A DNA stretch of 64,000 nucleotides, from positions 558,001 to 622,000 of the forward strand of contig NZ_REFR01000011.1 of NCBI RefSeq assembly GCF_003688555.1. The letters run 5' to 3'. The DNA comes from Eilatimonas milleporae. GTDB taxonomy: Bacteria; Pseudomonadota; Alphaproteobacteria; Sphingomonadales; Kordiimonadaceae. Positions 53,853 through 64,000 of the stretch are shown here, in pieces. A model generated the notes under the pieces. It was given only the letters and a program-made list of their open reading frames with translations, did not search any database and was not told where the DNA came from. Position numbers and translations under genes: made by a program. Position 1 is the stretch's first letter; each line of letters starts with the position of its first letter.

Positions 53853-54036
53853 TGTGGTTTTATAAGACATTGTCAAAGAACGGGAAATACCGAGTGTAGC
53901 GCGAACCCCGTGTCAGGGCGACCGGTTTGTGCGGGCGGTGCCCGGTGGTCGCGGTCGCATGGCAGGCTGGGCGCGGCGTTCCGCCGTGCGCGAACCCCCC
54001 TGGGATTTGCCGGCAGCTTGGGGATCGCGCGGGGTG
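53853..54036 (-). promoter_or_regulatory. Leader of CRISPR array 1
   Basis: 184 bp between the cas2 stop and the first (leader-end) repeat. On the minus strand it ends TTCTTTGACAATGTC then TTATAAAACCACA directly before the repeat, the A+T-rich end expected of a leader. TTGACA and TTATAA are only 5 bp apart, so they are not a -35/-10 pair. Confidence 0.7.
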
Positions 54037-54327
54037 TCAGAAAATCAGCGGGGCGTCCGGGTCGCGGGCGGCTTTGGCGCCGACATGTTCGACCCGGCGG
54101 CGCCAGTTCTTGCCCAGATAATAGAAGCGCAGGCTGTCTTCCGCCGGGTTCATTTCGTCCATCAGGCTGGCTTTCAGCGCGGTCCACTGAGCCGGTGTCA
54201 CGTCGCACTCGAAGACGGAAAACTGCACCCGCTGGCCGTAATCCAGGCAGGCCTTGGCAATGCGGCGCAGGCGCCGTCGGCCGGCACCGTCGGCGGTGCG
54301 GACGTCATAGCTGATCAAAACCATCAT
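54037..54327 (-). CDS. cas2: CRISPR-associated endonuclease Cas2
   Basis: 96 aa. N-terminal ferredoxin-fold strand MMVLISYDVRT with the conserved Asp8/9, RRRLRRIAKACLDYGQRVQF and FECDVTPAQW typical of type I-C Cas2. Binds Cas1 to insert new spacers at the leader end of the array, which lies directly downstream. Unusually it is 232 bp away from cas1; the gap is filled with short tandem repeats. GGGGGA precedes the start. Confidence 0.95.
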   Translation of the reverse strand: MMVLISYDVRTADGAGRRRLRRIAKACLDYGQRVQFSVFECDVTPAQWTALKASLMDEMNPAEDSLRFYYLGKNWRRRVEHVGAKAARDPDAPLIF

Positions 54328-54350
54328 GGCCGGTGTCCCCCGTTATCCGC

Positions 54351-54535
54351 CGATGTCCCCCAGTGTCTGGCGATGTTCCCCAGTATCTGGCGATGTTCCC
54401 CAGTGTTCCCATCATCTGCCGATTTGCCCCGTCCGGTGTCATTGGCATGCGTCCTGTCTCTGGGGCGTCCTGTCCCCAGGATGCGCTGTTTCTGGGGCGC
54501 GTTGTCTCTGGGGCGCTCTGTCTCTGGGGCGTGCC
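54351..54535. repeat. Two short tandem repeats in the cas1-cas2 gap
   Basis: First a 20-bp unit (CGATGTTCCCCAGTATCTGG) repeated three times at 54351-54410, then a 13-16-bp unit (TGTCTCTGGGGCG) in four or five spaced copies at 54453-54535. No ribosome site or gene. Such a gap between cas1 and cas2 is not usual. Confidence 0.85.
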
Positions 54536-54559
54536 GTCCGTGAGACGCCGGGCAGGGCG

Positions 54560-55600
54560 CTAGCGCCAGACGAACGGCGGATAGGCGTCCAGATCGCCGC
54601 GCAGGTGGCGGGCCAGCAATTGCGCCTGAATGTGCCACAACAGGCCGACGGTGACCTTTTCCTCGAGAAAGGGGTGTGTCAGTTCGTCCCGCTTGCGGTC
54701 CTGATAGGCGACCAGCACGGTCTTGCGCGTGGCGTCATCCATGCGGCAGGCGCCGTTGTCCATACGGGTGAAGCCGCGCGGCGTCACCTGGCCGCGATTG
54801 ATCAGGGACAGCGCCAGCCGGTCGGCGAAAAAGGGGCGAAATTCCTCCATCAGGTCGAGGGCGAGGCTCGGCCGGCCGGGCCGGTCGCGGTGCAGAAAGC
54901 CGACCGCCGGGTCGAGGCCGACGGCCTCCGCCGCCGCGCGGGCATCCTGCACCAGCAGGGCATAGACAAAGGACAGCAGGGCGTTGACCGGGTCCAGCGG
55001 CGGCCGCCGGCTGCGGCCGGAAAAGACGAAATCGTCGCTGTCGCCGCGCACCAGATGATTGAACACACCGAAATAGGTGCGCGCGGCCTCGCCCTCCAGC
55101 CCGCGCAGGGTGTCGGCGGATTGCGGCTTTTCCGCCCGGCGGGCGATATCGGCCAGGCGGCCGGCCGCCGTTTTGAGGGCGTCGGTGGCGGCCGCCGGCA
55201 GGGTGGCGCGGTGGTCGCGCAAGGTCCGGGCGATCACGGTCCGCTGATTGAGCGTCTTGCCGATGACGATGGACCGCACAAGGCCGGCGCACGCCGCCGC
55301 GTCATCCGCCCGGCGATACTGTTCGCGCCGCAACAGGACATTGCCCGAGGCCGGCCCGACCACGCGGGCCAGATAGCGCCCGTGTTCGTTCAGGAAGGAC
55401 AGGGCCACGCCCTCCTCGCCGCACTGCCCCATGAGGAAAGGGCTGACGCCGACACGGCCGAAACAGACGATGCCGCCCACCGTATGGATGGGCACGCGGC
55501 CGGTTTCCCGGCCATCGACCGAGACGACGATGTTGGCCCGATCCTTGCCGAGATAGGCCCCTTGCGTGGTGATATAAAGGGTGTTCAGGTGGCGGCGCAT
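54560..55600 (-). CDS. cas1: CRISPR-associated endonuclease Cas1 (type I-C)
   Basis: 346 aa. N-terminal beta domain (LNTLYITTQGAYLGKDRANI), then the helical integrase part with the metal-binding residues: Glu in LRGLEGEAARTYFGVF, His in DPAVGFLHRDRPGRPSL and Asp in SLALDLMEEFRPFF. Catalyses spacer insertion with Cas2. Shares one base with the cas4 stop. Length and motifs complete. Confidence 0.97.
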   Translation of the reverse strand: MRRHLNTLYITTQGAYLGKDRANIVVSVDGRETGRVPIHTVGGIVCFGRVGVSPFLMGQCGEEGVALSFLNEHGRYLARVVGPASGNVLLRREQYRRADDAAACAGLVRSIVIGKTLNQRTVIARTLRDHRATLPAAATDALKTAAGRLADIARRAEKPQSADTLRGLEGEAARTYFGVFNHLVRGDSDDFVFSGRSRRPPLDPVNALLSFVYALLVQDARAAAEAVGLDPAVGFLHRDRPGRPSLALDLMEEFRPFFADRLALSLINRGQVTPRGFTRMDNGACRMDDATRKTVLVAYQDRKRDELTHPFLEEKVTVGLLWHIQAQLLARHLRGDLDAYPPFVWR

Positions 55601-56226
55601 CAGCCGGCCTCGCGCACGCGGTTGGACAGCCAGCGCGCGGCCGACGATCCGCGCGACAGCCGCTGCGGACGGCAGGGGCCGATCAGCGAACAGCTTTTGC
55701 AGCGCCCGGCCTTGTACACCGGCGGCGGGGTGCGCCCGGCGGCGACAAGCGTCCGGGTTTCACCGGCAATGCGCCGTGTCAGCGCGCGCAGGGCGTCGTC
55801 AAAGGCGATTTCGCTGCGGCGCCGCGTCTTGCCGTAGAACAGCGCGCCCCGTTCCACCGTGGTTTCCAGCATTTCCTCGAGGCACAGGGCCTGGGCGCAC
55901 AATTGCACCTCATCCGCGCGGTGGGTCTTGGGCCGCCCGCGCTTGTATTCCACCGGATAGGGGGTGTCCCCATGAAACTCCACGCAGTCGGCGATGCCGG
56001 CGACGCCGAGGGCGAGGGAGCGCAGCGGCATGGCATGGACGGTGCGCACACCGGCCCGGCGCACCGTGCCGGGCGTGTCGACGCGGTCATGCAGAACCCG
56101 GCCCTCGGCGGTGAACAGATTTTCCTCCCACGCCTGTTCCACATGGATCAGCGCGCACTGGCGCGGACAGAAAAGATAATGCTGCAAGGCCGACAGCGGG
56201 ATCAGGTCGGCTTCGGCATGGGTCAT
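55600..56226 (-). CDS. cas4: CRISPR-associated nuclease Cas4
   Basis: 208 aa. RecB-type nuclease with a 4Fe-4S cluster: N-terminal Cys20 (YLFCPRQCALIHVEQ) and C-terminal C-x2-C-x5-C (CKSCSLIGPC). Active-site residues in ADCVEFHGDTPYPVEYKRG (Asp and E-x-K). In type I-C systems Cas4 joins Cas1-Cas2 to pick PAM-containing prespacers and trim their ends. Start at 56226, 9 bp after cas7. Confidence 0.96.
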   Translation of the reverse strand: MTHAEADLIPLSALQHYLFCPRQCALIHVEQAWEENLFTAEGRVLHDRVDTPGTVRRAGVRTVHAMPLRSLALGVAGIADCVEFHGDTPYPVEYKRGRPKTHRADEVQLCAQALCLEEMLETTVERGALFYGKTRRRSEIAFDDALRALTRRIAGETRTLVAAGRTPPPVYKAGRCKSCSLIGPCRPQRLSRGSSAARWLSNRVREAG

Positions 56227-56235
56227 GGCGCCCCC

Positions 56236-57129
56236 TTAAAGCATCCGGTGCAGTGTGACCCCCTTCGGCACGGCGGCCTCGTCGACGGCGATGACGTAAT
56301 CGTCGAAGGCGCGCGCGGCGTGGCCGCTGCCGCCGTTCGCTTCGTCTCCATCGGGGCGGCGGGTGACGGTGACGGTGTCGAACAGGCGGTGGGCGGGCGC
56401 GTTGCCGAGGGCGCTGTCATGCTCGAACACATAAAGGCCGCGGGCCGCCATTTCGCCGCGCGCGGCCGAGCGGTCATGTTCGAACATATTGATCAGCGCG
56501 GCCCAGAACAGGTCCAGGTCGTCGCGGGTGAAGCCGGTTTTTTCCGCCAGCTTGGCGGAGATGAAGCCGTGTGCCCGGTACAGGCCGTAGGGCACGATAT
56601 GCTTGCGCCCCATGGTGCGGTTGTCGCCCTGCTGTTTTTCCGCCTCCGCCGGGGTGGCCACCGCCATGCGCGTGATCGACAGTTCCACCGGCAGGATCGG
56701 CTCGACACTGCGGGCAAACGCCATCTGGACCGGCCCGCGCACCTGGCCGCAATTATATTCCTTCAGTGACATGACCGCGCCGAAGGTGCGGATGTCGAAA
56801 TAATTGGCGCACATCCAGTCGCGGGCGCGCAGCACGGCGTCTTCCTTGTCCTTTTTGTCCGTGGGCAGGGCCAGGGCGTCATAGGCCTTGCGCTGCTGAT
56901 GGGTCAAAATGGCCTTTTCCCGCACGTAAATTTCATGGGGCGGGGCGTTGTCATGGGCCATGTCGACGAAATTGCGCACCTTGCGTTTCAGGCAGACGTC
57001 CGTGACCAGGCCGTGTCCGGTCTGCGGGTCGGTGCGGGGCAGGTTGCCGGCGTCCGGGTCGCCGTTCGGGTTGCCGTTGGTGACATCGAAGAAATAGACG
57101 AATTCATAGCGGTTCGCGATGGCGGACAT
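56236..57129 (-). CDS. cas7: Cas7 (Csd2), type I-C Cascade backbone
   Basis: 297 aa. Family opening [20 protein letters not shown] and [20 protein letters not shown], with the RRM-like core; [20 protein letters not shown] and [19 protein letters not shown] further on. Several copies coat the crRNA in the Cascade complex. A short Gly/Asn stretch ([10 protein letters not shown]) near the C-terminus. Three-base gap to cas8c. Confidence 0.97.
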   Translation of the reverse strand: MSAIANRYEFVYFFDVTNGNPNGDPDAGNLPRTDPQTGHGLVTDVCLKRKVRNFVDMAHDNAPPHEIYVREKAILTHQQRKAYDALALPTDKKDKEDAVLRARDWMCANYFDIRTFGAVMSLKEYNCGQVRGPVQMAFARSVEPILPVELSITRMAVATPAEAEKQQGDNRTMGRKHIVPYGLYRAHGFISAKLAEKTGFTRDDLDLFWAALINMFEHDRSAARGEMAARGLYVFEHDSALGNAPAHRLFDTVTVTRRPDGDEANGGSGHAARAFDDYVIAVDEAAVPKGVTLHRML

Positions 57130-57132
57130 GGT

Positions 57133-59627
<2,495 letters not shown>

Positions 59628-59781
59628 TCAGTTCTGAAGACGCAATCACGCCATGAAAGCGTGTTTGCGACTTAAGTGTGCATATTTTTATGAAAATTCT
59701 AAAATTGCAAGAAGGTTTTCGAGTAAAAATCGCTCTGCTTTTCACGCACTGCGTGTCACCCGCAGGGTGCGGGCATTCAGC

Positions 59782-59804
59782 CGGCAGACTTAAAAAATCT
59801 GCCG
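59782..59804 (-). terminator. Hairpin overlapping the cas3 stop codon
   Basis: CGGCAGA (59782-59788) pairs with TCTGCCG (59798-59804); the loop is A/T-rich and includes the cas3 stop. Two further small palindromes follow in the cas3-cas5 gap (CACGCA-C-TGCGTG near 59748). These may reduce read-through from cas3 into the cas5-cas2 genes. Confidence 0.4.
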
Positions 59805-62126
59805 TTCCGCCGCCCGGTATGTGGGGTCGCGCCAGTCCAGGCCATACCGGGGGCTGTACAGGTTGGCGAAACTGTCCGCGCCCAGCGCCCAGAACTGGTC
59901 GCCCAGCCGGTGTTCGTCCACCGTGGCGATGACCCCGGCCCGTTTCAGCGCGTCAAAGGCGGCGGGCGGCACCTGCACGGTGTAGCGTTGCAGCCGCCGG
60001 GCCAGCGGGCCGATTTTCTCCGACCCGTCGGCAAGTGCCGCGATCAGCGCCCGCGCCCTGTCGTCATAGGGGATCAGCACCGGGCGCTGATCGCTGTCGA
60101 TCATGCGGAAGGCGCGCGCCACGGTGGCGAAGTTGAAATCGAGCCGGTTGTCCCGCAGCGCGAAACTGTCCGGGCCCAGAATACGCCGGGTGTCCAGCCC
60201 GTCCTCGGCGCCGACGGTTTCAAGCCAGTAAATCTCGCGGAAATAGTCGCCGATGGCCGTCAGCGACAGCGGGTCGTCGCCGTGGCGCTCCAGCACCCGC
60301 CGTCCGGCGTCGGCCTGGCGCTGCAACAGGGGCGGCGGGTTGACCCCGGCGGGGGTGAAGACATGAACCGGACTGTCCCCGGCGGGCCGGCGCCCCTCGC
60401 GGTTGCAGCGGCCCGCCGCCTGGGCGATGGAATCCAGCCCGGCCACCGCCCGGTAGACCTGCGGGAAATCCACATCCACGCCCGCCTCGATCAAGGAGGT
60501 GGAAATCAGCCGGCACGGCGCCCTCGATGCCAGGCGGGCCTTTATGGCCGCCAGTTTTTCGCTGCGGTGCGCGGCGCACATGCTGGCGCTCAGATGGAAG
60601 ACGCCGTCCCGGTCTCCATCCGCCCCATCCCGGCTCTCATCCTGGTCTCCATCGTGGTCCCGGTCCCGGTTTCCATCGTGGTCCTGAACCAGTCGCATGG
60701 CCAGATCGCGGGCGTGCGCGCGCGTGTTGACGATACACAGCACCTGCCGTGCGCGGACCAGCCGTTCGGCCAGCGCGTCATCGTCCAGGCGGCCGGCCTG
60801 TTGCACCGTGACACGCTTGAAATCCCGGTACAGGCGCGGCGGGTCCGGCGCGATTTCGCGGACAGCGGTCAGGGCCGCTTTTTGAAACCCGCTGTCCGCC
60901 GTCAGGGCCGGCTGCGTCGCCGTGCACAGCACGACGCTGGCGCCGTAGGCGCGGCTCAATTCCGAAATTGCCGCCAGGCAGGGCCGCAGCAGGGGCAGGG
61001 GCAGCATCTGCGCCTCGTCCAGGATGATGACGGACCGGGCCAGATTGTGCAGCTTACGGCAGCGCGACGGACGGTCGGCGAACAGCGATTCAAACAGCTG
61101 GACATTGGATGTCACCACGATGGGGGCATCCCAGTTTTCCATCGCCTTGTTCAGTTTGCGCCGGGCCTCGGCCCCGTCATTGCGGCTTTCGGTGAAGGCG
61201 CTGTGATGTTCGACAATGGCGTCGCCGAACCCGCCCAGCGCGGCGCGGAAGGTGGCGGCGGTCTGTTCGATGATGCTGGTATAGGGAATGGCGACGATCA
61301 CCCGGTCCAGCCCGTGGCACCTGGCGTGCGCCAGCGCGAACAGCAGCGAGGCCAGCGTCTTGCCGCCGCCCGTCGGCACGGTCAGGGAAAATAGGCCCGG
61401 CCTGTCCCCGGCCGCCGCCCGCGCGGCGTCCTGAATGGCGGCGCGCCGGTCGTTGACCGCGCTGTCCGGCGTGCTGGCCCGCGTTCCAGCCGTCAGCGCG
61501 GCCAGATGGACCTCCAGCGCGTCGTGCAGGTCGGCGATGGCGGGAAAGGCGCGGTCGCGCGGCGGCCGCCCCTCGGCCCGGTCGTAGAACGCTTCGGTGT
61601 CGAGGAAATCGGCGTCCACCAGACAGGAAAAAATCATCCGCGTGAACAGGGCCAGGGCAAAGGCCGGCCCATTGCCGGCCCCCTGGGCCACGGCCGCCGG
61701 CGGCGCCGGCAGGCTGTCCGGCAGGGTGATCTCGTCGCCGTGGGCGCCATAGGGCGCCACCGCCTTGGTCAGGCGGCGGTCCAGCCCGCTGTCCGGCGCC
61801 GTGGCCGAGATCCAGTCGGCCAGCCCGGCATGGTGGCCGGCGATGGCATAGGCCGGGATCATCCCCCTCAACCGTCCGTAGGCATGGGTGCAAAGCTGCG
61901 CCCCGGCGCTGGAATGGTCGACGCGCGCGCCGCCCTTCAGCCTGTCCTGAAAGGCCCCGGCGTATTTTCCCACATCGTGCAGCAGCCCGGCCACATGGCC
62001 ATAGTCGGCGGCGCCGAATTTGGCGGCATTCTCCGCCGCCCGCCGCGCCGTGCCGCGCAGATGCGGCGCCAGGCCGTGCCAGTCCGTTTCCGGCCGGCCG
62101 TCAAGGGAATGGGCGTAATAGGGCAT
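59790..62126 (-). CDS. cas3: Cas3 helicase-nuclease (type I-C)
   Basis: 778 aa from the ATG at 62126 (MPYYAHSLDGRPETDWHGL, the normal start; the frame stays open for 70 more codons without family sequence). HD nuclease domain first (HVAGLLHDVGKYAGAFQ, His50-Asp51; later IAGHHAGL). Then the SF2 helicase: Walker A PTGGGKTLASLLFALAH near residue 247, DEAQ box in VIILDEAQMLPLPLLRP near 366, CTATQPAL, and motif VI in QAAGRCNREGRRP. Recruited by Cascade, it nicks and degrades target DNA. A Asp/Arg/Gly insert (DGNRDRDHDGDQDESRDGAD, from a short DNA repeat near 60600-60690) lies in the second helicase lobe, an odd place for such a tract. Confidence 0.96.
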   Translation of the reverse strand: MPYYAHSLDGRPETDWHGLAPHLRGTARRAAENAAKFGAADYGHVAGLLHDVGKYAGAFQDRLKGGARVDHSSAGAQLCTHAYGRLRGMIPAYAIAGHHAGLADWISATAPDSGLDRRLTKAVAPYGAHGDEITLPDSLPAPPAAVAQGAGNGPAFALALFTRMIFSCLVDADFLDTEAFYDRAEGRPPRDRAFPAIADLHDALEVHLAALTAGTRASTPDSAVNDRRAAIQDAARAAAGDRPGLFSLTVPTGGGKTLASLLFALAHARCHGLDRVIVAIPYTSIIEQTAATFRAALGGFGDAIVEHHSAFTESRNDGAEARRKLNKAMENWDAPIVVTSNVQLFESLFADRPSRCRKLHNLARSVIILDEAQMLPLPLLRPCLAAISELSRAYGASVVLCTATQPALTADSGFQKAALTAVREIAPDPPRLYRDFKRVTVQQAGRLDDDALAERLVRARQVLCIVNTRAHARDLAMRLVQDHDGNRDRDHDGDQDESRDGADGDRDGVFHLSASMCAAHRSEKLAAIKARLASRAPCRLISTSLIEAGVDVDFPQVYRAVAGLDSIAQAAGRCNREGRRPAGDSPVHVFTPAGVNPPPLLQRQADAGRRVLERHGDDPLSLTAIGDYFREIYWLETVGAEDGLDTRRILGPDSFALRDNRLDFNFATVARAFRMIDSDQRPVLIPYDDRARALIAALADGSEKIGPLARRLQRYTVQVPPAAFDALKRAGVIATVDEHRLGDQFWALGADSFANLYSPRYGLDWRDPTYRAAERQIF

Positions 62127-62364
62127 GGGGGCAAAATCGTCCTCAACCGGGGTGGCGTCGCGGGCGGTGCAACCATACCTACAGCAGCCGGACGTCTTTT
62201 CCAACCGCCCCGCGCCCGGCCACCGGGGCGGGAAAACGCGCGGCGCACGCACAAAAAGCCCAAGGAGACAAAAGCCGAAGGAGACAAAAGCCAAGAGGGA
62301 TAAAAGGCACAGGAGCAAAACGACAGGGGGGGACAAATCCGTCGCCGCACCGCCCCGTTTTATC

Positions 62365-62477
62365 CAGGGACAGTATCCTATTTTTCAATCGCCGGTATGT
62401 TGGAAATAATCTATATATTTTAATAAGATATATCGTTCGGCGAGAGAGTGAAAAACAGGATACTGTCCCCGGTTTTA
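62365..62477 (+). repeat. 113-bp interspersed element, copy 8
   Basis: Here the left end has changed to GACAGTATCCTATTTTTC, which makes it pair with the right end GAAAAACAGGATACTGTC over about 20 bp with a single mismatch. It ends 86 bp before the trailer-end repeat of array 2, and lies 238 bp upstream of cas3. The gap also has a small AAGGAGACAAAAGCC repeat (62258-62290). Confidence 0.9.
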
Positions 62478-62563
62478 TTGTGGCGGCCGGGGGGTGTCGC
62501 GGCGACCCGCGTGCAAAAGCGGACACGCACCCCCGCGACACCAGTCCCATCGGCCATGTCGAT

Positions 62564-64000
62564 CTGTCCAGCCACGCCCCCGTGTGGGGGCGACTTGGGG
62601 TGCGCGTCGCCTCGCGGGGGATGGGAGGTTTCAATCCACGCCCCCGTGTGGGGGCGACCGTGCCCGGTACCCGCAAGGGCGCGGGTGCTGTGTTTCAATC
62701 CACGCCCCCGTGTGGGGGCGACCGGCGGCGGACCGGGCCGGGGCACGCTGGACGACTGGTTTCAATCCACGCCCCCGTGTGGGGGCGACTTTCAATTTCC
62801 TGGGTTTCGCGGCGCATTTCTCCGGTTTCAATCCACGCCCCCGTGTGGGGGCGACCTGAAACGCCGGGGCGAGGCCAGGCGGGTATTCTACCGGTTTCAA
62901 TCCACGCCCCCGTGTGGGGGCGACCCCCTTCACCGCGCGCATGCGGCGGCTTGGATTTGTTTCAATCCACGCCCCCGTGTGGGGGCGACACGTTTGCAAA
63001 CCGTGGGTCTTTCAAGGTGATGCCGGTTTCAATCCACGCCCCCGTGTGGGGGCGACTCCAGCAGGCAATTGCGCTCTTTCGATTTATAAAGGTTTCAATC
63101 CACGCCCCCGTGTGGGGGCGACCAGAGGGACCGGTCCAGCGCCCTTGCAGCCCAGGTTTCAATCCACGCCCCCGTGTGGGGGCGACGTCAAAAATCCGCT
63201 TGGGTCCGACAAGCCGACGGCGTTTCAATCCACGCCCCCGTGTGGGGGCGACACGCGGCCTTTGAGGCTGGCGACCAAAGGTTCTGGTTTCAATCCACGC
63301 CCCCGTGTGGGGGCGACGCCTGCGCGCGCTGGATGCGGCGTGGCTAGGGATGTTTCAATCCACGCCCCCGTGTGGGGGCGACCGTCTCGGTGTATGGCGT
63401 GCTGGTCGATGGAAAGGGTTTCAATCCACGCCCCCGTGTGGGGGCGACTGTGACCGTACAGCTATCGGCCGGCACGGACGGCGTTTCAATCCACGCCCCC
63501 GTGTGGGGGCGACGCGCGTGGCAGTTCCAGTTTTTCGCCGCCGAAATGTTTCAATCCACGCCCCCGTGTGGGGGCGACCCTTGACGACGCCGTGTTGCGC
63601 GACATTGGCGAGGTTTCAATCCACGCCCCCGTGTGGGGGCGACGGCAGTGAAATTGACCGGCGCCGGCGCGGTATCGTCGTTTCAATCCACGCCCCCGTG
63701 TGGGGGCGACCCCCATGGGAGGGATGGGAGGAGGCGGCTATCTGGTTTCAATCCACGCCCCCGTGTGGGGGCGACCGTGACAGCCGCCACCGCAAGGTGC
63801 CGACACCGTCAGTTTCAATCCACGCCCCCGTGTGGGGGCGACCAGATTCAGAACGCCCAAGCTGTGGAGATAATCAAGTTTCAATCCACGCCCCCGTGTG
63901 GGGGCGACGTTGCCGCATTTCTCGACTTTCTGCGTCTTGGTGTTTCAATCCACGCCCCCGTGTGGGGGCGACGCGCGCATCGACAAAGACAGCCGGGTCC
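62564..64000 (-). CRISPR. Type I-C CRISPR array 2 (at least 22 repeats), continues past window
   Basis: Same 31-bp repeat and orientation as array 1. Repeats start at 62564 (degenerate, CTGTCCAGCC), 62628, 62692, 62759, 62825, 62894, 62959, 63026, 63092, 63156, 63222, 63287, 63352, 63418, 63483, 63548, 63613, 63680, 63745, 63812, 63878 and 63942; spacers 33-38 bp. A further spacer is cut by the window end. The degenerate repeat on the left marks the trailer, so the leader lies to the right, outside the window. Array 2 is therefore read towards cas3. Confidence 0.98.

Noticed and set aside
53860-53876. TTGACA/TTATAA in the CRISPR leader as a promoter
   Set aside because: The two boxes are only 5 bp apart, far from the ~17 bp needed.
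53234-53899. Long open frames through CRISPR array 1 (and similarly 62448-63584 through array 2)
   Set aside because: They are made of repeated FNPRPRVGAT/IHAPVWGR units, which are just the CRISPR repeat translated; the stop-free repeat creates open frames in several phases.

Overview
The window is a G+C-rich bacterial chromosome segment, most likely from an alphaproteobacterium. This rests on two FecI/FecR/TonB-receptor iron-uptake loci with STN domains, the AcoR-like/AldB/AdhP/DUF779 cluster, and overall gene style. Placement below class is a guess. No rRNA or tRNA gene was recognised. Genes are dense on both strands.

Layout. 1-8.1 kb: end of a LysR regulator, a class V aminotransferase with a RidA protein, a TetR regulator divergent from a small operon (unknown 68-aa ORF, DUF3817, HemJ-like), rsgA, and an aldo/keto reductase-TetR pair with a perfect inverted-repeat operator. 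8.3-10 kb: a CsoR/RcnR-type metal sensor and a His-tailed MFS exporter with a C-tract/G-tract operator. 10.4-17.4 kb: a PHP phosphoesterase, a 57-bp tandem repeat, and a sigma-FecR-TonB receptor operon. 17.8-22.6 kb: an AraC regulator divergent from an 1116-aa RTX repeat protein. 23.2-27.8 kb: a GAF-Fis regulator, aldehyde and alcohol dehydrogenases and DUF779, probably for ethanol/acetaldehyde oxidation. 27.9-35.9 kb: two beta-lactamase-fold serine hydrolases, an Lrp regulator, a MATE exporter divergent from a LysR regulator, an NmrA-type reductase and a SnoaL-like protein.

36.1-44.0 kb is a visibly A+T-richer island with four overlapping genes that I read as a complete type I Zorya anti-phage system (zorABCD). 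The last ~125 residues of ZorD lie in still more A+T-rich DNA and look like an added domain. 44.4-51.6 kb holds a second iron locus (DUF3325, sigma factor, FecR, siderophore receptor, DUF3649, PepSY). From 53.4 kb to the window end is a type I-C CRISPR-Cas locus, cas3-cas5-cas8c-cas7-cas4-cas1-cas2 on the minus strand. It has an array of 8 repeats downstream of cas2 and a second array of at least 22 repeats, with the same repeat and orientation, beyond cas3 and running off the window.

The most unusual non-coding signal is a family of eight interspersed elements, each 113 bp, all intergenic and all in the same orientation. Their ends are paired arms that appear to co-vary. Two copies sit beside the trailer ends of the two CRISPR arrays, and two bracket an unrecognised gene. 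Short tandem repeats are also common at gene ends, including in the cas1-cas2 gap and in the C-terminal tails of the iron-signalling proteins.
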